Counted from the first letter of the stretch, positions 52,260 through 61,516 are shown. The stretch: DNA of 64,000 bases from Anaerolineales bacterium (GCA_016929095.1 JAFGJM010000010.1:62001-126000), one strand, 5' to 3'. Made by a program: numbers and translations. Notes: generated by a model not told the origin, from the sequence alone.

Positions 52260-52892
52260 TTAATTTGCTCCTGTCCATTGTTTAGCTAAGCTGACGGCGG
52301 TCATGGCATCGGTGCCCCATCCATCGGCTTTAGCGAAGTTACAAACCTGTGCATCGATTGTCCCGCCGCCGATCATAATTTTTACTTTTTCACGCAAGCC
52401 GGCGGTTTTTATAGCATCCACGGTTTCTTTCATCGATGTGTGCGCCAGGGTTAGGAATCCACTCAACGCTACAATCTCGGGTTGGTCGGTTTTGATGGTT
52501 TCAACGAAGATTTCAGGCGCCACATCCACACCCAGATCCTTGACCTCAAAGCCATTTACATCGAGCATGAATGTTACGATGTCTTTTGCAATATCGTGAA
52601 TATCGCCCTTCACTGTGCCAATGATAACTTTCCCGCCTTTCTTTTCCGCCTGACTGGTTTTTAACAACGGTTTGACTAACCCTGATATTGCCGTGAGGGT
52701 TTCGCCTGCCAGGATCAATTCTGAAATGAAGTATTCGCCCTCTTCGAAACGCTTTCCAACAATCTCCATCGCCGAGCGGCAATCACCCAGAATTTCCATC
52801 GGGTCTGACCCTTGAGACAGCAATTCTTTGGTCAGGGTGATGGCTTGCTCATCGTCCATCTCTGCAATTGCCTTGATCAATTTTTCTGACAT
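52260..52892 (-). CDS. Corrinoid (B12-binding) methyl-carrier protein 2
   Basis: 210 residues, close paralog of corrinoid protein 1 over its full length (EKLIKAIAEMDDEQAITLTK, GTVKGDIHDIAKDIV, LSGFLTLAHTSMKETV, MIGGGTIDAQVC). Note DIHDIAKD: the usual Gly after Ile is Ala, next to the cobalt-binding His. AGGAGAG precedes the start. First gene of the second operon, read from promoter P2. Confidence 0.93.
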   Translation of the reverse strand: MSEKLIKAIAEMDDEQAITLTKELLSQGSDPMEILGDCRSAMEIVGKRFEEGEYFISELILAGETLTAISGLVKPLLKTSQAEKKGGKVIIGTVKGDIHDIAKDIVTFMLDVNGFEVKDLGVDVAPEIFVETIKTDQPEIVALSGFLTLAHTSMKETVDAIKTAGLREKVKIMIGGGTIDAQVCNFAKADGWGTDAMTAVSLAKQWTGAN

Positions 52893-53090
52893 TTATTCTC
52901 TCCTTTTCTTAAAAATCGAATATTTATAAAAGCACTTGGATTAATGTAGCTGCTATTCAATAACCATAAACCGTTCAAATTTGTGAATTCATCGATGGCG
53001 GTTTTCCCCTTTCGTTTGTACTCGCCCATTCGTCTGTTTTTGGACGAGTTTTATACCATGCTGCAATTTAATACACTTCTTGTGTATATT

Positions 53091-53118
53091 ATTATATAAG
53101 TATACGAAGTCAAGTCAA
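53091..53118 (-). promoter_or_regulatory. Promoter P2 of the second methyltransferase operon
   Basis: On the minus strand TTGACT (53118-53113), 16-bp spacer, TATAAT (53096-53091), with GTATAC (53100-53105) in the spacer and AAGTCAAGT direct repeats over the -35. This is the same architecture as P1. The leader to the ATG at 52892 is about 190 nt. Confidence 0.78.
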
Positions 53119-53192
53119 GTTATTTTAATATTCACATTGTGTTCCCCCGGCAGTTTAAAAAAATCACTGGGAAGGGATACTGCGGCTGAAGT

Positions 53193-53231
53193 AATAACGG
53201 GTTATCCAAAAACAGAAATAATTCTTCAGCC
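53193..53231 (-). terminator. Possible terminator hairpin after the LuxR-type gene
   Basis: GGCTGAAG near 53193 pairs with CTTCAGCC ending near 53231, about 30 bp beyond the stop at 53263. The loop is long and there is no strong T-run, so this is weak. Confidence 0.3.
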
Positions 53232-53262
53232 ACAAGTATAAAATTAAATTTATTAGGGGAAA

Positions 53263-56052
53263 TTACTGGATCCACCCATGATGGCGGGCAACCGCAATGG
53301 CTTGGGTACGGGTGGTAACACCCAATTTTTGGAAAATATTATTCAGGTGGCGTTTTACCGTGTTTACAGAAAGGAATAATGTTTGGGCGATTTCATTGTT
53401 CGTACGCCCTTGCGCTGCCAGAGTAAGCACTTCGGTTTCTCGAGCTGTTAATAATTCGACGATAATAGCGTCAATCTCGGGTTCCGGATCCGGGGATTTC
53501 TTGGGTATTTTCCCGATGTCAGCACACCTGGTAAAGCGGAATATTATATCTGAAACAAAATTCCGGCTGGGCAAAGAGAATGTGCTTTTTGTTTGTTTTA
53601 AATTTCCCAAGTATTGATTAAGTATACGTGCCATGGGAATACCCTCATCGATAAAAGGTTGGCGTATCTCTTCGGGTTCTGCCAGAATAAGGGCTTTTTC
53701 GATATATTCGTGCATTTCAATTGTTTGATCAAGTTCATGGTGGCTCAAGGCTAAAAGTATATATACTTCTATCAAATGTTGATTCAAACCGGATTTCACC
53801 AACGACGGAACAAGTGTATTCAATATATCGATTGCCTGACTGAATTTTTCGGAATTGTGTGTTTGTCTCCCTTCCGCTAAAAAGAAACGCGCCAATAGTG
53901 TTTGCACCAATAGCCTGATCATCACAGGGATTTTCTCGAAAATATTTTGATTATCTTTTTCGAGCAATTGATATTTAATCGTCCATTTCCTTGCCGCAGT
54001 GATTTGCCCTCGTAACAGGTTAAACTTTGCTTCTTCCATCTCGATGATCAAGTCATCGAGTTTACCTTGACTGATATTGGCTTTGTGCCTCGCTATTGAT
54101 AGCTCTTCTTTCACTCCTTTGATATTACCCAGGCAATGGTTTAAATGAGCCAGCCGCAGGTGAGAATCCAGCTCGCTGAACGCGGGCAGCCAGTTCAATG
54201 ATAATTCGCACCCCAAGAGCAAATATTGGCGCGCCTCGCTGAGCTGATTGCGAATCAGAAAGATCTCTCCCATTTCCTTGTATAAAAAACCATCAATCCC
54301 GGTAAATTTACGGGATGATTTGGAGACAAAAGTAAGAGATTGCTGGAATAAAATCATTGCCTGACTGAGCTGCCCTTTATCGATGAGCAATTCCCCCATA
54401 AGGCTGCGGGCAATCATCATAACCAGCCAGACGCCGGATGCCTGGCTTACGCGGATAGTCTCATCCAAAATACTGATTGCTTCATCGATTTCCCCATTAA
54501 ATGATAGGATTATTGCTCGATCCAATAATGTAAAACAATAGGATAAGCTGTTCTCTTCCGAAAGCAATGTGATGGCTTTTTTGGAATAATTAAAAGCTTC
54601 GTCAGTATCGCCGCGTAGAACAGCCAGGGTTGATTGCGCTGAAAAAGTCAAGCCCCAAAGCGTATCTTCGTTTGGTATTTGTTCCCCGCTATCTGACTTT
54701 TTATCCAGGAGGTTTTTTGCTTTCTCCATCCAAATTTCACTGGAATCCAGCTCAAACGACATCATTAATCCCCAGGCATAGATAATGCAAAGGGTTGGAT
54801 TTTTGGAAACTACATCTTCGTCGATTTTTCTTATCCAGCTCATGAAATCCATAACCCCTCGATTTTTATCATTAATCGCATACTTTTCTAGGAGCGCTAT
54901 GAATCGCGATCTATCACCGCTGGCATAAGCGTAGGATAAAGCCTGCTGGTAAAGCCCGTTTTTGTCGCACCACTCGCTGGCACGTATATAAAGCTCGGAA
55001 ACTTCTTCCGGGTATTTTTCATTGAGTAAATGCCGTAAAGTTTCTGCAAAAAGTGGGTGATAGCGAAACCAGCGTTCTTCTTTATCCAAGGCAATTAAAA
55101 ACAAATTGGAATGATAAAGCATTCGAACCAGTTCCTGGCGATCAGGCTGGTTATCCTTTTTATATTGCACATAATCACATAACGAATCGGTCAGATTATC
55201 CAGGATCGAGGTGCGCAATAAAAAGTCTTGTACATCTGGCGGTTGATGGTTTATCACTTCTTCGATCAAGTATTCTTGGATTACATTTGAATCTTCAGAG
55301 ATTATTGGGTGGTTTGCCGGAATGGATTGCGGTTCGATGTGCGAAAGCGCTAATAGCTGCAGTCCTGTGACCCAGCCTTCGGTTTGCTGAAAGTATTGTT
55401 GAATTTCTTCCTCTGTAAGGTGAAGTTGAACAGTTTCGTTAAGGAATTCTTTTGTTTCAGTCTCCGAAAAAGTCAAATCCATTTCGGTAATATCTAAAAG
55501 CTGGTTATTGGCATGCAGCCGGGATAGCGGGAAAGGCGGGTTATTGCGCGTGGACATGATCAAACGCAAATGGTTGGGGAAATGCTCAATAAGATATGCC
55601 ACTTCCTCGTGAATGTGCGGGTTTTGAATGACTTGATAATCATCCAACACCACAGAATAATTGGTGTCTGACTGGGAGCATCCATTGATCAATGCCACCA
55701 TAAGATAGTGGAAATATTCTTCCGCATTCCCTTCGGGAGGAAAATCGGCGGCGTGCTGTTTGATGGATGGGAAAAAAAATTCCAAAATATTGCGGAAATA
55801 TCGGTTCAGTGTGGGTAAATGATTATCTTGTTCATCCAGCGAGAGCCATGCCACAGGTGGGTCGGTCTGCTGCGCCCAATCGGCGATCAGGGTGGTTTTT
55901 CCATATCCGGGAGGCGAACAGACTAAAACGAATCCCCGGTTGATTCCTTCATCGATTCGGTTTATCAGATGGGAACGATGAACCATGCGATCGCGCATGG
56001 CTGGGATCATCATCTTGGTGTGGATAAGGGGAAATCCGGGGAAAAAATCCAT
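53263..56052 (-). CDS. MalT-like LuxR-family ATP-dependent regulator
   Basis: 929 residues from the ATG at 56052 (MDFFPGFPLIHTKMMIP), which has AGGA upstream; a TTG ten codons earlier is also open. P-loop CSPPGYGKTTLIADWAQQ (about 45-60), Walker B SVVLDDYQVI, STRNNPPFPLSRLHANNQL of the STAND NTPase, a long region of TPR-like repeats (about 360-830), and a C-terminal LuxR HTH (LTARETEVLTLAAQGRTNNE). Ligand and targets are unknown. It stands alone beside the P2 region. Confidence 0.94.
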   Translation of the reverse strand: MDFFPGFPLIHTKMMIPAMRDRMVHRSHLINRIDEGINRGFVLVCSPPGYGKTTLIADWAQQTDPPVAWLSLDEQDNHLPTLNRYFRNILEFFFPSIKQHAADFPPEGNAEEYFHYLMVALINGCSQSDTNYSVVLDDYQVIQNPHIHEEVAYLIEHFPNHLRLIMSTRNNPPFPLSRLHANNQLLDITEMDLTFSETETKEFLNETVQLHLTEEEIQQYFQQTEGWVTGLQLLALSHIEPQSIPANHPIISEDSNVIQEYLIEEVINHQPPDVQDFLLRTSILDNLTDSLCDYVQYKKDNQPDRQELVRMLYHSNLFLIALDKEERWFRYHPLFAETLRHLLNEKYPEEVSELYIRASEWCDKNGLYQQALSYAYASGDRSRFIALLEKYAINDKNRGVMDFMSWIRKIDEDVVSKNPTLCIIYAWGLMMSFELDSSEIWMEKAKNLLDKKSDSGEQIPNEDTLWGLTFSAQSTLAVLRGDTDEAFNYSKKAITLLSEENSLSYCFTLLDRAIILSFNGEIDEAISILDETIRVSQASGVWLVMMIARSLMGELLIDKGQLSQAMILFQQSLTFVSKSSRKFTGIDGFLYKEMGEIFLIRNQLSEARQYLLLGCELSLNWLPAFSELDSHLRLAHLNHCLGNIKGVKEELSIARHKANISQGKLDDLIIEMEEAKFNLLRGQITAARKWTIKYQLLEKDNQNIFEKIPVMIRLLVQTLLARFFLAEGRQTHNSEKFSQAIDILNTLVPSLVKSGLNQHLIEVYILLALSHHELDQTIEMHEYIEKALILAEPEEIRQPFIDEGIPMARILNQYLGNLKQTKSTFSLPSRNFVSDIIFRFTRCADIGKIPKKSPDPEPEIDAIIVELLTARETEVLTLAAQGRTNNEIAQTLFLSVNTVKRHLNNIFQKLGVTTRTQAIAVARHHGWIQ

Positions 56053-56105
56053 GCTTTGATTTTCCTGATATTTCGCTTCCAATCACTACGACATTTAATT
56101 CTAAC

Positions 56106-57131
56106 CTAAACAGGGCTAAAACAAGGCTGATTCTCGATGGGAAGCAGGCATTCGATTTGGCGTTGGCGGAACCAGAGATCGACCTTTTTTCGCTCTCCGG
56201 ATTTCCAATCCGGTTCCAAGCCAATCCCTGAATAGGCGCCCCATTTAAGAAACGGTTGGGTATTGCGGATAGATTTCGACCATTGTTCTACGAATTTTGG
56301 CGCGAAATCCTTGATGACCGACAGAAATTTCTCATCGGCGATACTGGCTTGAAGCAGCAAGATCGTGCGTTCTACCCACATCGCCTTTTCGGAGTCATAA
56401 TGGATTTTCCAGGGAGTCAGCCAGTGTTGCTCATTCAAATAGGCAGGCGCTACCAATTGAGATCCACATTTAACCAGGGCATGCGGAAGCGATAATCGAC
56501 ACAGATTGCTCACGGCCTGCTTGAGGTGTGCGAGGTTCTCCGGTGTCCGCCAGCCTTGGGTATGGGCTAATATCACAAGATGGTAATAGCTGGGCAGTGC
56601 AATACCTTTGTGCATGATGAACTTATCTCTATATGGCATAACCAGTTCATCTTTATTCGCCACCCCCAATAATCCGGTAAATAGCGCCACCGATTCGGTT
56701 ATCTCTTTTGCGATGATTATCTCATCATCCAGACCCGCACGCGCCAGAATCGCGGCCCTGATCAGCATACCGCCACCGCAACGGTAATCGTCCAGCCTTT
56801 TACCTGACTTGCCCAGCCCGCGGCTGAGCTGAGGCGAATTCTCATCCAGTGCCTCGACGCGCTCAAAGGCTGCCTTAAATTGATAAACATCCCGGTCGAT
56901 GCCGTGCTCGCCAAAGACTTTCAGGATCGATTCCAGGGAGTCGAAGCCGTGGAAGGGCAGGGTTTCCGCCCCCTGGTCGATAAGCCGGGCGCAGGCTTGC
57001 GTGCGCGGGTGGTCGGCGATGGCGGGGCGGGGGACGGTCTCGTCGCCGCTCAATTGGGCAAAGCGGTAACGCAGAGGGAGGGAGGCTAAATCAATGGCGG
57101 GGTTTTGACTTGCGTTATGGATAGGGGACAT
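56106..57131 (-). CDS. Unrecognised 341-residue protein
   Basis: A soluble, probably all-helical protein. DDYRCGGGMLIRAAILARAG and VALFTGLLGVANKDELV are notable, and AHTQGWRTPENLAHLKQAV recalls helical prenyltransferase-like or squalene-cyclase-like folds, but I cannot assign a family. No signal or membrane segment. It precedes the LuxR gene on the same strand by 53 bp. The ribosome site is weak. Confidence 0.7.
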   Translation of the reverse strand: MSPIHNASQNPAIDLASLPLRYRFAQLSGDETVPRPAIADHPRTQACARLIDQGAETLPFHGFDSLESILKVFGEHGIDRDVYQFKAAFERVEALDENSPQLSRGLGKSGKRLDDYRCGGGMLIRAAILARAGLDDEIIIAKEITESVALFTGLLGVANKDELVMPYRDKFIMHKGIALPSYYHLVILAHTQGWRTPENLAHLKQAVSNLCRLSLPHALVKCGSQLVAPAYLNEQHWLTPWKIHYDSEKAMWVERTILLLQASIADEKFLSVIKDFAPKFVEQWSKSIRNTQPFLKWGAYSGIGLEPDWKSGERKKVDLWFRQRQIECLLPIENQPCFSPV

Positions 57132-57212
57132 ATTCGTCGTATCACATAATCCGGATCAATAACAGATATGAGAAGATATTGTTTCGCCAAAAATTAGGCT
57201 GGTAATTGCTTA

Positions 57213-57539
57213 TCAAACATGCGCATGGTCAAGCCACTTTTTCAAGTTTAGCTGCAAATTTTCTGCGGTATGTTGGACAAAACTTTCACCTGTGAACAAA
57301 ACCCAGCGCAGGGTATCAAAGTATTCCAACCCATGATACCAATGAAGGATCGCGGGGTCAACTCCGATACGCTGGCAGTAACGGTGTTCTATACCCCAGC
57401 CTTGCAAATCCGGCACTCCGAAGAATGATAAGAGAAACTCGAATAGCGGATTGCTGAAAGAAGCATTTTGAAAATCGATAACCCCTGCCAGCCTTCCATC
57501 CCGAACAATGGAATTATCCAGCCATAAATTCCCATTCAT
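57213..57539 (-). pseudogene. C-terminal fragment of an aminoglycoside-phosphotransferase-like kinase
   Basis: 108 residues matching only the catalytic-loop and C-terminal part of APH-fold kinases: GNLWLDNSIVRDGRLAGVIDFQNAS, in which the Asn of the HGDxxxxN loop and the Mg-binding Asp of DFx can be seen, but the catalytic HGD is degraded to NGN. An in-frame TAA lies three codons before the ATG, so the N-lobe is absent. Probably a non-functional remnant. Confidence 0.65.
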
Positions 57540-57766
57540 ACCTGTTTAGGTTTGAAAAATGAAGTCAATTGTGTGGCAGTTCACCCATTAAAACCAATTT
57601 TACCCTTACCCTGGAAAACCGCGAATGATGTGATTGCTTTGATTTCGCAGAAAAGTCATAGAACCGAAAATCGCTGATCGAGGACTGATTGCGGCGCGTA
57701 CCATCGGGAAAACTGATGACTGTTTACTGACCGCGGACAGCTGATGGCTGATAACATCGCTTACTC

Positions 57767-58861
57767 TCATTTGATGCTGACTGGCAAATATACGCGTTTT
57801 ACCGAGCCAAGAAAAGCACTCACTGTTACTTGATCGGAGTAGAGCCCGTCCGTGGATGTGAAGGTGATACTGCCTTGCTGCCATCCTGCGGACAGGTTAT
57901 TTTTGTCAACCGAAATAGCAGGCTGTGTGGTGATGGTCCCGCTGGGAGGCGTGATAGAAAACCAGGCGCCGTTTTGTACCGCAGTCCAACTGATGGAATC
58001 CAGACCGAGAAAATTCATCGATAACGGTTCGATGTTTGTATCGGCGGGATCGATCATAAATGAAAATGAATTGGGCAGAGCGGTAAACGGAGTGTTAATT
58101 TGAAGGGCTTCGGCAGCCTGGAGCATATCATAAGCGCCAGATGACCCATTTGGGCGGTAATCGACCAGCACAATGACATGCAGATTCTCCCAAACCACGT
58201 CCGATAAATTAGATGTTTCAAGCGTAAATGCGCCGGTCTCATCGGGAGAAAGATTGGATATTTCTTTTTCGACGGTTTTTCGCACAAAATGATCGGTGAG
58301 TTTTACATGGGCGTCTTCGTAAACGATAGCATGGATGGCAGCCGAATTACCCGACGATGAGAGCGTCTCGCCGCTCAGGTTTTTAACCGTAGCGTAAATT
58401 ACGATTTTATCGCCATCTCGCCTCCAGCCGGCTTTAATATCAGCCTGAGCCGGCCTTGTCCATGCATCATCCACCATCCATTTATAAGCATAATAAAAAT
58501 AAGTATATCCATGGTCAATCTGATTACCGCTGTCAACCACGATCATGGGCAGCATCACAGTTGTACCGCTGTAACTATACCAAAAGCGGATTTTGCGAGA
58601 GTATGGCGCATTATCAACATCATACTCGAGAAATACGACAGGCAAACCGTGATAATCCTGGGCTAATTGGTCGATATTTGGCGCCGCGGCATTACAGATA
58701 CCGCATGTGGAGCGCATGAATGCCTCGAAGACCACAAACCGGGTTGGATTGGCAGAAGCGGTACTATCGTTTGTGCCGGGATTTTTTGACATCGCTGTGC
58801 CGGAAATAGTACTCGCCATGAAAAGCGATAACAACATAATTATCCCAAAGGGTCGTCGCAT
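57767..58861 (-). CDS. Exported thioredoxin-like protein with C-terminal BACON-like domain
   Basis: 364 residues: signal peptide (about 5-24), a thioredoxin-like domain with active-site C53-GI-C56 (MRSTCGICNAAAPNIDQLAQ), a middle beta domain (GDKIVIYATVKNLSGETLSS), then a BACON-like Ig fold (FSFMIDPADTN, GAWFSITPPSG, LSAGWQQGSITFTSTDG) and the tail VYLPVSIK. It likely works outside the membrane, perhaps in redox maintenance of exported proteins. Confidence 0.85.
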   Translation of the reverse strand: MRRPFGIIMLLSLFMASTISGTAMSKNPGTNDSTASANPTRFVVFEAFMRSTCGICNAAAPNIDQLAQDYHGLPVVFLEYDVDNAPYSRKIRFWYSYSGTTVMLPMIVVDSGNQIDHGYTYFYYAYKWMVDDAWTRPAQADIKAGWRRDGDKIVIYATVKNLSGETLSSSGNSAAIHAIVYEDAHVKLTDHFVRKTVEKEISNLSPDETGAFTLETSNLSDVVWENLHVIVLVDYRPNGSSGAYDMLQAAEALQINTPFTALPNSFSFMIDPADTNIEPLSMNFLGLDSISWTAVQNGAWFSITPPSGTITTQPAISVDKNNLSAGWQQGSITFTSTDGLYSDQVTVSAFLGSVKRVYLPVSIK

Positions 58862-59242
58862 ATAGCCCTCCCATAAAAGTGTTCGATTGCCGGATTATTC
58901 TCGATTTTTATGTATCCAATTGTTTTTTTTGGCTCTGCATCAATTCATCACCCCACCAATAATTCATTAATTATAGCACCATTATTTTGTATGTGGATGA
59001 GCATAAAAATCACTCGGATTTAATCAATAGATAAACAAACCAACGTTTTTTTCCGGATTACACAGATATCAGCACTATGAGCGGTGAGACAGATAGGAAG
59101 CAGAGAATGTAGCGGTTTTTTTGGCTGAATCTGAGCGCTAATAGCTATAAACCGACAACGAAAGAATGATTGCTGACGGCTGAAAGCTGACCGCTATCTT
59201 CTCTTTATGCTAAAATTCAAATAAGATCTTCGGGAGGGCATC

Positions 59243-59887
59243 ATGCAATTGGACATCGGACAGTGGATTGTCATTGTGATTTGCGCCGTATTGATCGCCG
59301 GTTATGCCTACGGTTATTATGCCAACCGCCAATTGGCGGAACGAGTGGTTGCCTGGCTGCACCCGGGGCTAAGACGCTGGGGAAAGGTAACGGCGGGCGA
59401 GCGTTTAGGCGGCATGGCAACCGGGGGGCGTCTACTCGTGAAAAACGCCAGCGCTCCCATTCAAGATATAGAGGCGGTGTTCCTTTTATCGCCGCGTGAG
59501 AATATGCTATTCTGGCTGTTCGACCGTCTGCGCGGGCGGCAGGACGAGTTGATTTTGAAAATCAATCTGCGTGATGCGCCCAAGAAAAATTTATGGCTGG
59601 AAGCCGGACGGCGCAACGACCGGGATTTCCGGGAAACGGTCGAGAAAGAAAAATATACGCTTATCGATCCATTGGCAAACGGGTTACAGATTGCGGTTGT
59701 CGATCAAGATACACCCATGAAGGAGCCTGTGAAAAAATTCCTGGAACGCTACGCGCATCAATTAATGCGGCTTTCCCTTCGTAAACAAAAGCCACATTGG
59801 GTTATTCGCGCCCGCCTCAAACCCATGCTCCAACATTCTATGGAAGATCTATTGACTGATTTGAGCGCCATAAACCATCAGGAATAG
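59243..59887 (+). CDS. Single-pass membrane protein of unknown function
   Basis: 214 residues with one N-terminal helix (IVIVICAVLIAGYAYGYY) and a cytosolic basic domain (LHPGLRRWGKVTAGERLGGM, FDRLRGRQDELILKINLRDAPKKNLWLEAGRR). The ATG has a GGGAGG site. The layout is common in Anaerolineae genomes; I know no function. Confidence 0.78.
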   Translation: MQLDIGQWIVIVICAVLIAGYAYGYYANRQLAERVVAWLHPGLRRWGKVTAGERLGGMATGGRLLVKNASAPIQDIEAVFLLSPRENMLFWLFDRLRGRQDELILKINLRDAPKKNLWLEAGRRNDRDFRETVEKEKYTLIDPLANGLQIAVVDQDTPMKEPVKKFLERYAHQLMRLSLRKQKPHWVIRARLKPMLQHSMEDLLTDLSAINHQE

Positions 59888-59906
59888 TAGTATAGAAAAT
59901 CTTAAT

Positions 59907-59932
59907 AAACCCGGCGTTTCCCCGGATTTTTT
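59907..59932 (+). terminator. Intrinsic terminator after the membrane protein gene
   Basis: AAACCCGG / CCGGATTT stem with one mismatch, a 7-nt loop and a TTTTTT run, 20 bp beyond the stop codon. Confidence 0.7.
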
Positions 59933-60103
59933 ATGTATTCATTCCCGTATATAACTAACTTAATCACCGAATAAATCGAAGGGGATAATTGACGCCCGAT
60001 AGGGGATGGAGGCTCATTCCCCTTTTGGATTATCACCGGGGTGTTTTGTCTAAAAACTGTCAGTCCTGTGTCAGTCCTGTTTGTCATAATCAAATCAACC
60101 ATT

Positions 60104-60328
60104 ATGACCAAAACCCAGGTATTTGTTATCCGGCTGTTTATTAATTCCAGTTTCCCTAATTCTTTACGGGGCTCGGTTGAATCGATCGGCAGAGGGGAAA
60201 CCCGCATATTTACAGACGGGCAAAATCTCATCGATGTCTTGCGATGTATGTCGTTTTCCTCAGATTATGGATTTTCCGATGAATTGCCAGGTGCCGATCG
60301 AGAAAACCAACAGGATAAAAACCAATAA
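60104..60328 (+). CDS. Small conserved-looking protein (74 residues)
   Basis: MTKTQVFVIRLFINSS, then LRGSVESIGRGETRIFTDGQ and NLIDVLRCM. The FVxRxW-like strand, RGxVE, GE.R.F and L...L pattern is one I recall from small stand-alone proteins of Chloroflexi (about 70-90 residues); function is unknown. It is upstream of, and on the same strand as, the exported jelly-roll protein. A TCAGTCCTGTG tandem repeat lies just before it. Confidence 0.5.
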   Translation: MTKTQVFVIRLFINSSFPNSLRGSVESIGRGETRIFTDGQNLIDVLRCMSFSSDYGFSDELPGADRENQQDKNQ

Positions 60329-60362
60329 ACATTCATACGGCAGTTTTTATATTTGGAGGAAT

Positions 60363-61085
60363 ATGATGAAAAAAGCACCTGTATTTTTATTAGCCGCTTC
60401 AGGGCTGGCAATCAGTTTGATTGCTGTTTTATTGGTCGTACTTCCGGTATGTGCCAAACCGTCCTCGACATCATACATCAGCACCTGGACAGATGATTTC
60501 AATAGCGCCACACTGGATAGCCGCTGGAGTTGGGTGCGGGAAGACGCCGCCAATTGGAGCCTGACAGCGCACCCGGGTTTCATGCGTATTATCACGCAGG
60601 GCGGAAATTTAACATTTAATCGAAACGACCAGGAGAACCTTTTATTAACTTCTGTAAACCCTGGCGACTTTCGTATAACCACCCGTCTCAATTTTACCCC
60701 CACCCAAAATTGTCATCAAGCGGGTCTTATTGTTTATCAGGATGATGATAATTATGTCAAATTTCACCGCGTTTATGATAGTGGTCATTGGGTCGGTTTC
60801 CTGTACGAGTATGCCGGAACGCCTGGCGTTTTTGGCGCACCGGTTACTGCCAGTACCGTTTTGCTTCAAATTACCAGGGTGGGTGATGCATATTCCGCCA
60901 GCTATAGTTTGGAAGATAGTTTATGGAATCCGGTGGGTGTTTATACAATCACGCTTGCCAATCCAAGAGTGGGTTTGGAGGTAAGCGACGATTTCGCATC
61001 TACATCGATACCAGCCGATTTCGATTTCTTCACCCTGGAAGATAACTCGGGTTATCAGGTGTTTTTACCGGTGTTGATACGGTAA
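60363..61085 (+). CDS. Exported jelly-roll (DUF1349-like) protein with VFLPVLIR tail
   Basis: 240 residues from the ATG with GGAGG upstream. Signal peptide (residues 5-31), a concanavalin-like beta sandwich (TWTDDFNSATLDSRWSWVRED, NPGDFRITTRLNF, HQAGLIVYQDDDNYVKFHRVY) as in DUF1349 and the C-terminal domain of GH43 enzymes, then the tail GYQVFLPVLIR. Such domains bind carbohydrate. The protein has no catalytic domain. Confidence 0.82.
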   Translation: MMKKAPVFLLAASGLAISLIAVLLVVLPVCAKPSSTSYISTWTDDFNSATLDSRWSWVREDAANWSLTAHPGFMRIITQGGNLTFNRNDQENLLLTSVNPGDFRITTRLNFTPTQNCHQAGLIVYQDDDNYVKFHRVYDSGHWVGFLYEYAGTPGVFGAPVTASTVLLQITRVGDAYSASYSLEDSLWNPVGVYTITLANPRVGLEVSDDFASTSIPADFDFFTLEDNSGYQVFLPVLIR

Positions 61086-61181
61086 AACACAATAAATGAA
61101 TAATTAAAAGGATTATTTGTAATTGGGAGAAAAAATGGAGAAAACCACCAATTGGCGTTCGATGATAAAACCCCAGGGGCA

Positions 61182-61448
61182 TTACGTTTCGTTGGCAGCG
61201 TGTGACCCATTCACACCAATCCAGAAATGATTGGGCAGCACCGAACCGGAGGTGCGCACTTCGATACCCCCGGCTTTTACGATCTTAGGGGGACTTTCGA
61301 TGTTTTCAATCTTCAACATGCTGGGATGAATAAAACACACATTGGGCGCCTTGCCGTATTTTTGACGGTAATAGGAAGCCGCCCGCTCGATTTTCTTGGT
61401 CATCTCGGCTTTGGGGTCGTTATCAAACCATAGCATTCCGATATTCAT
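61182..61448 (-). CDS. Small conserved protein behind a double LexA-like box
   Basis: 88 residues from the ATG at 61448 with AAGGAG 6 bp upstream. IGMLWFDNDPKAEMTKKIERAA, KAPNVCFIHPSM and GIEVRTSGSVLPNHFWIGVN are the visible motifs. I know this as a recurrent small protein of Chloroflexi, without a function. Its promoter region has two LexA-like boxes, so it is probably part of the SOS response. Confidence 0.72.
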   Translation of the reverse strand: MNIGMLWFDNDPKAEMTKKIERAASYYRQKYGKAPNVCFIHPSMLKIENIESPPKIVKAGGIEVRTSGSVLPNHFWIGVNGSHAANET

Positions 61449-61516
61449 CAAAAACTCCTTATCCGGCAGTTATTACCGTCTGCGCTTTATACTGCAATAA
61501 TAATGCCAAAACTTTG

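Noticed and set aside
59902..60231. 109-residue minus-strand ORF
   Set aside because: Overlaps both the terminator at 59907 and the better-supported small gene at 60104 on the opposite strand.
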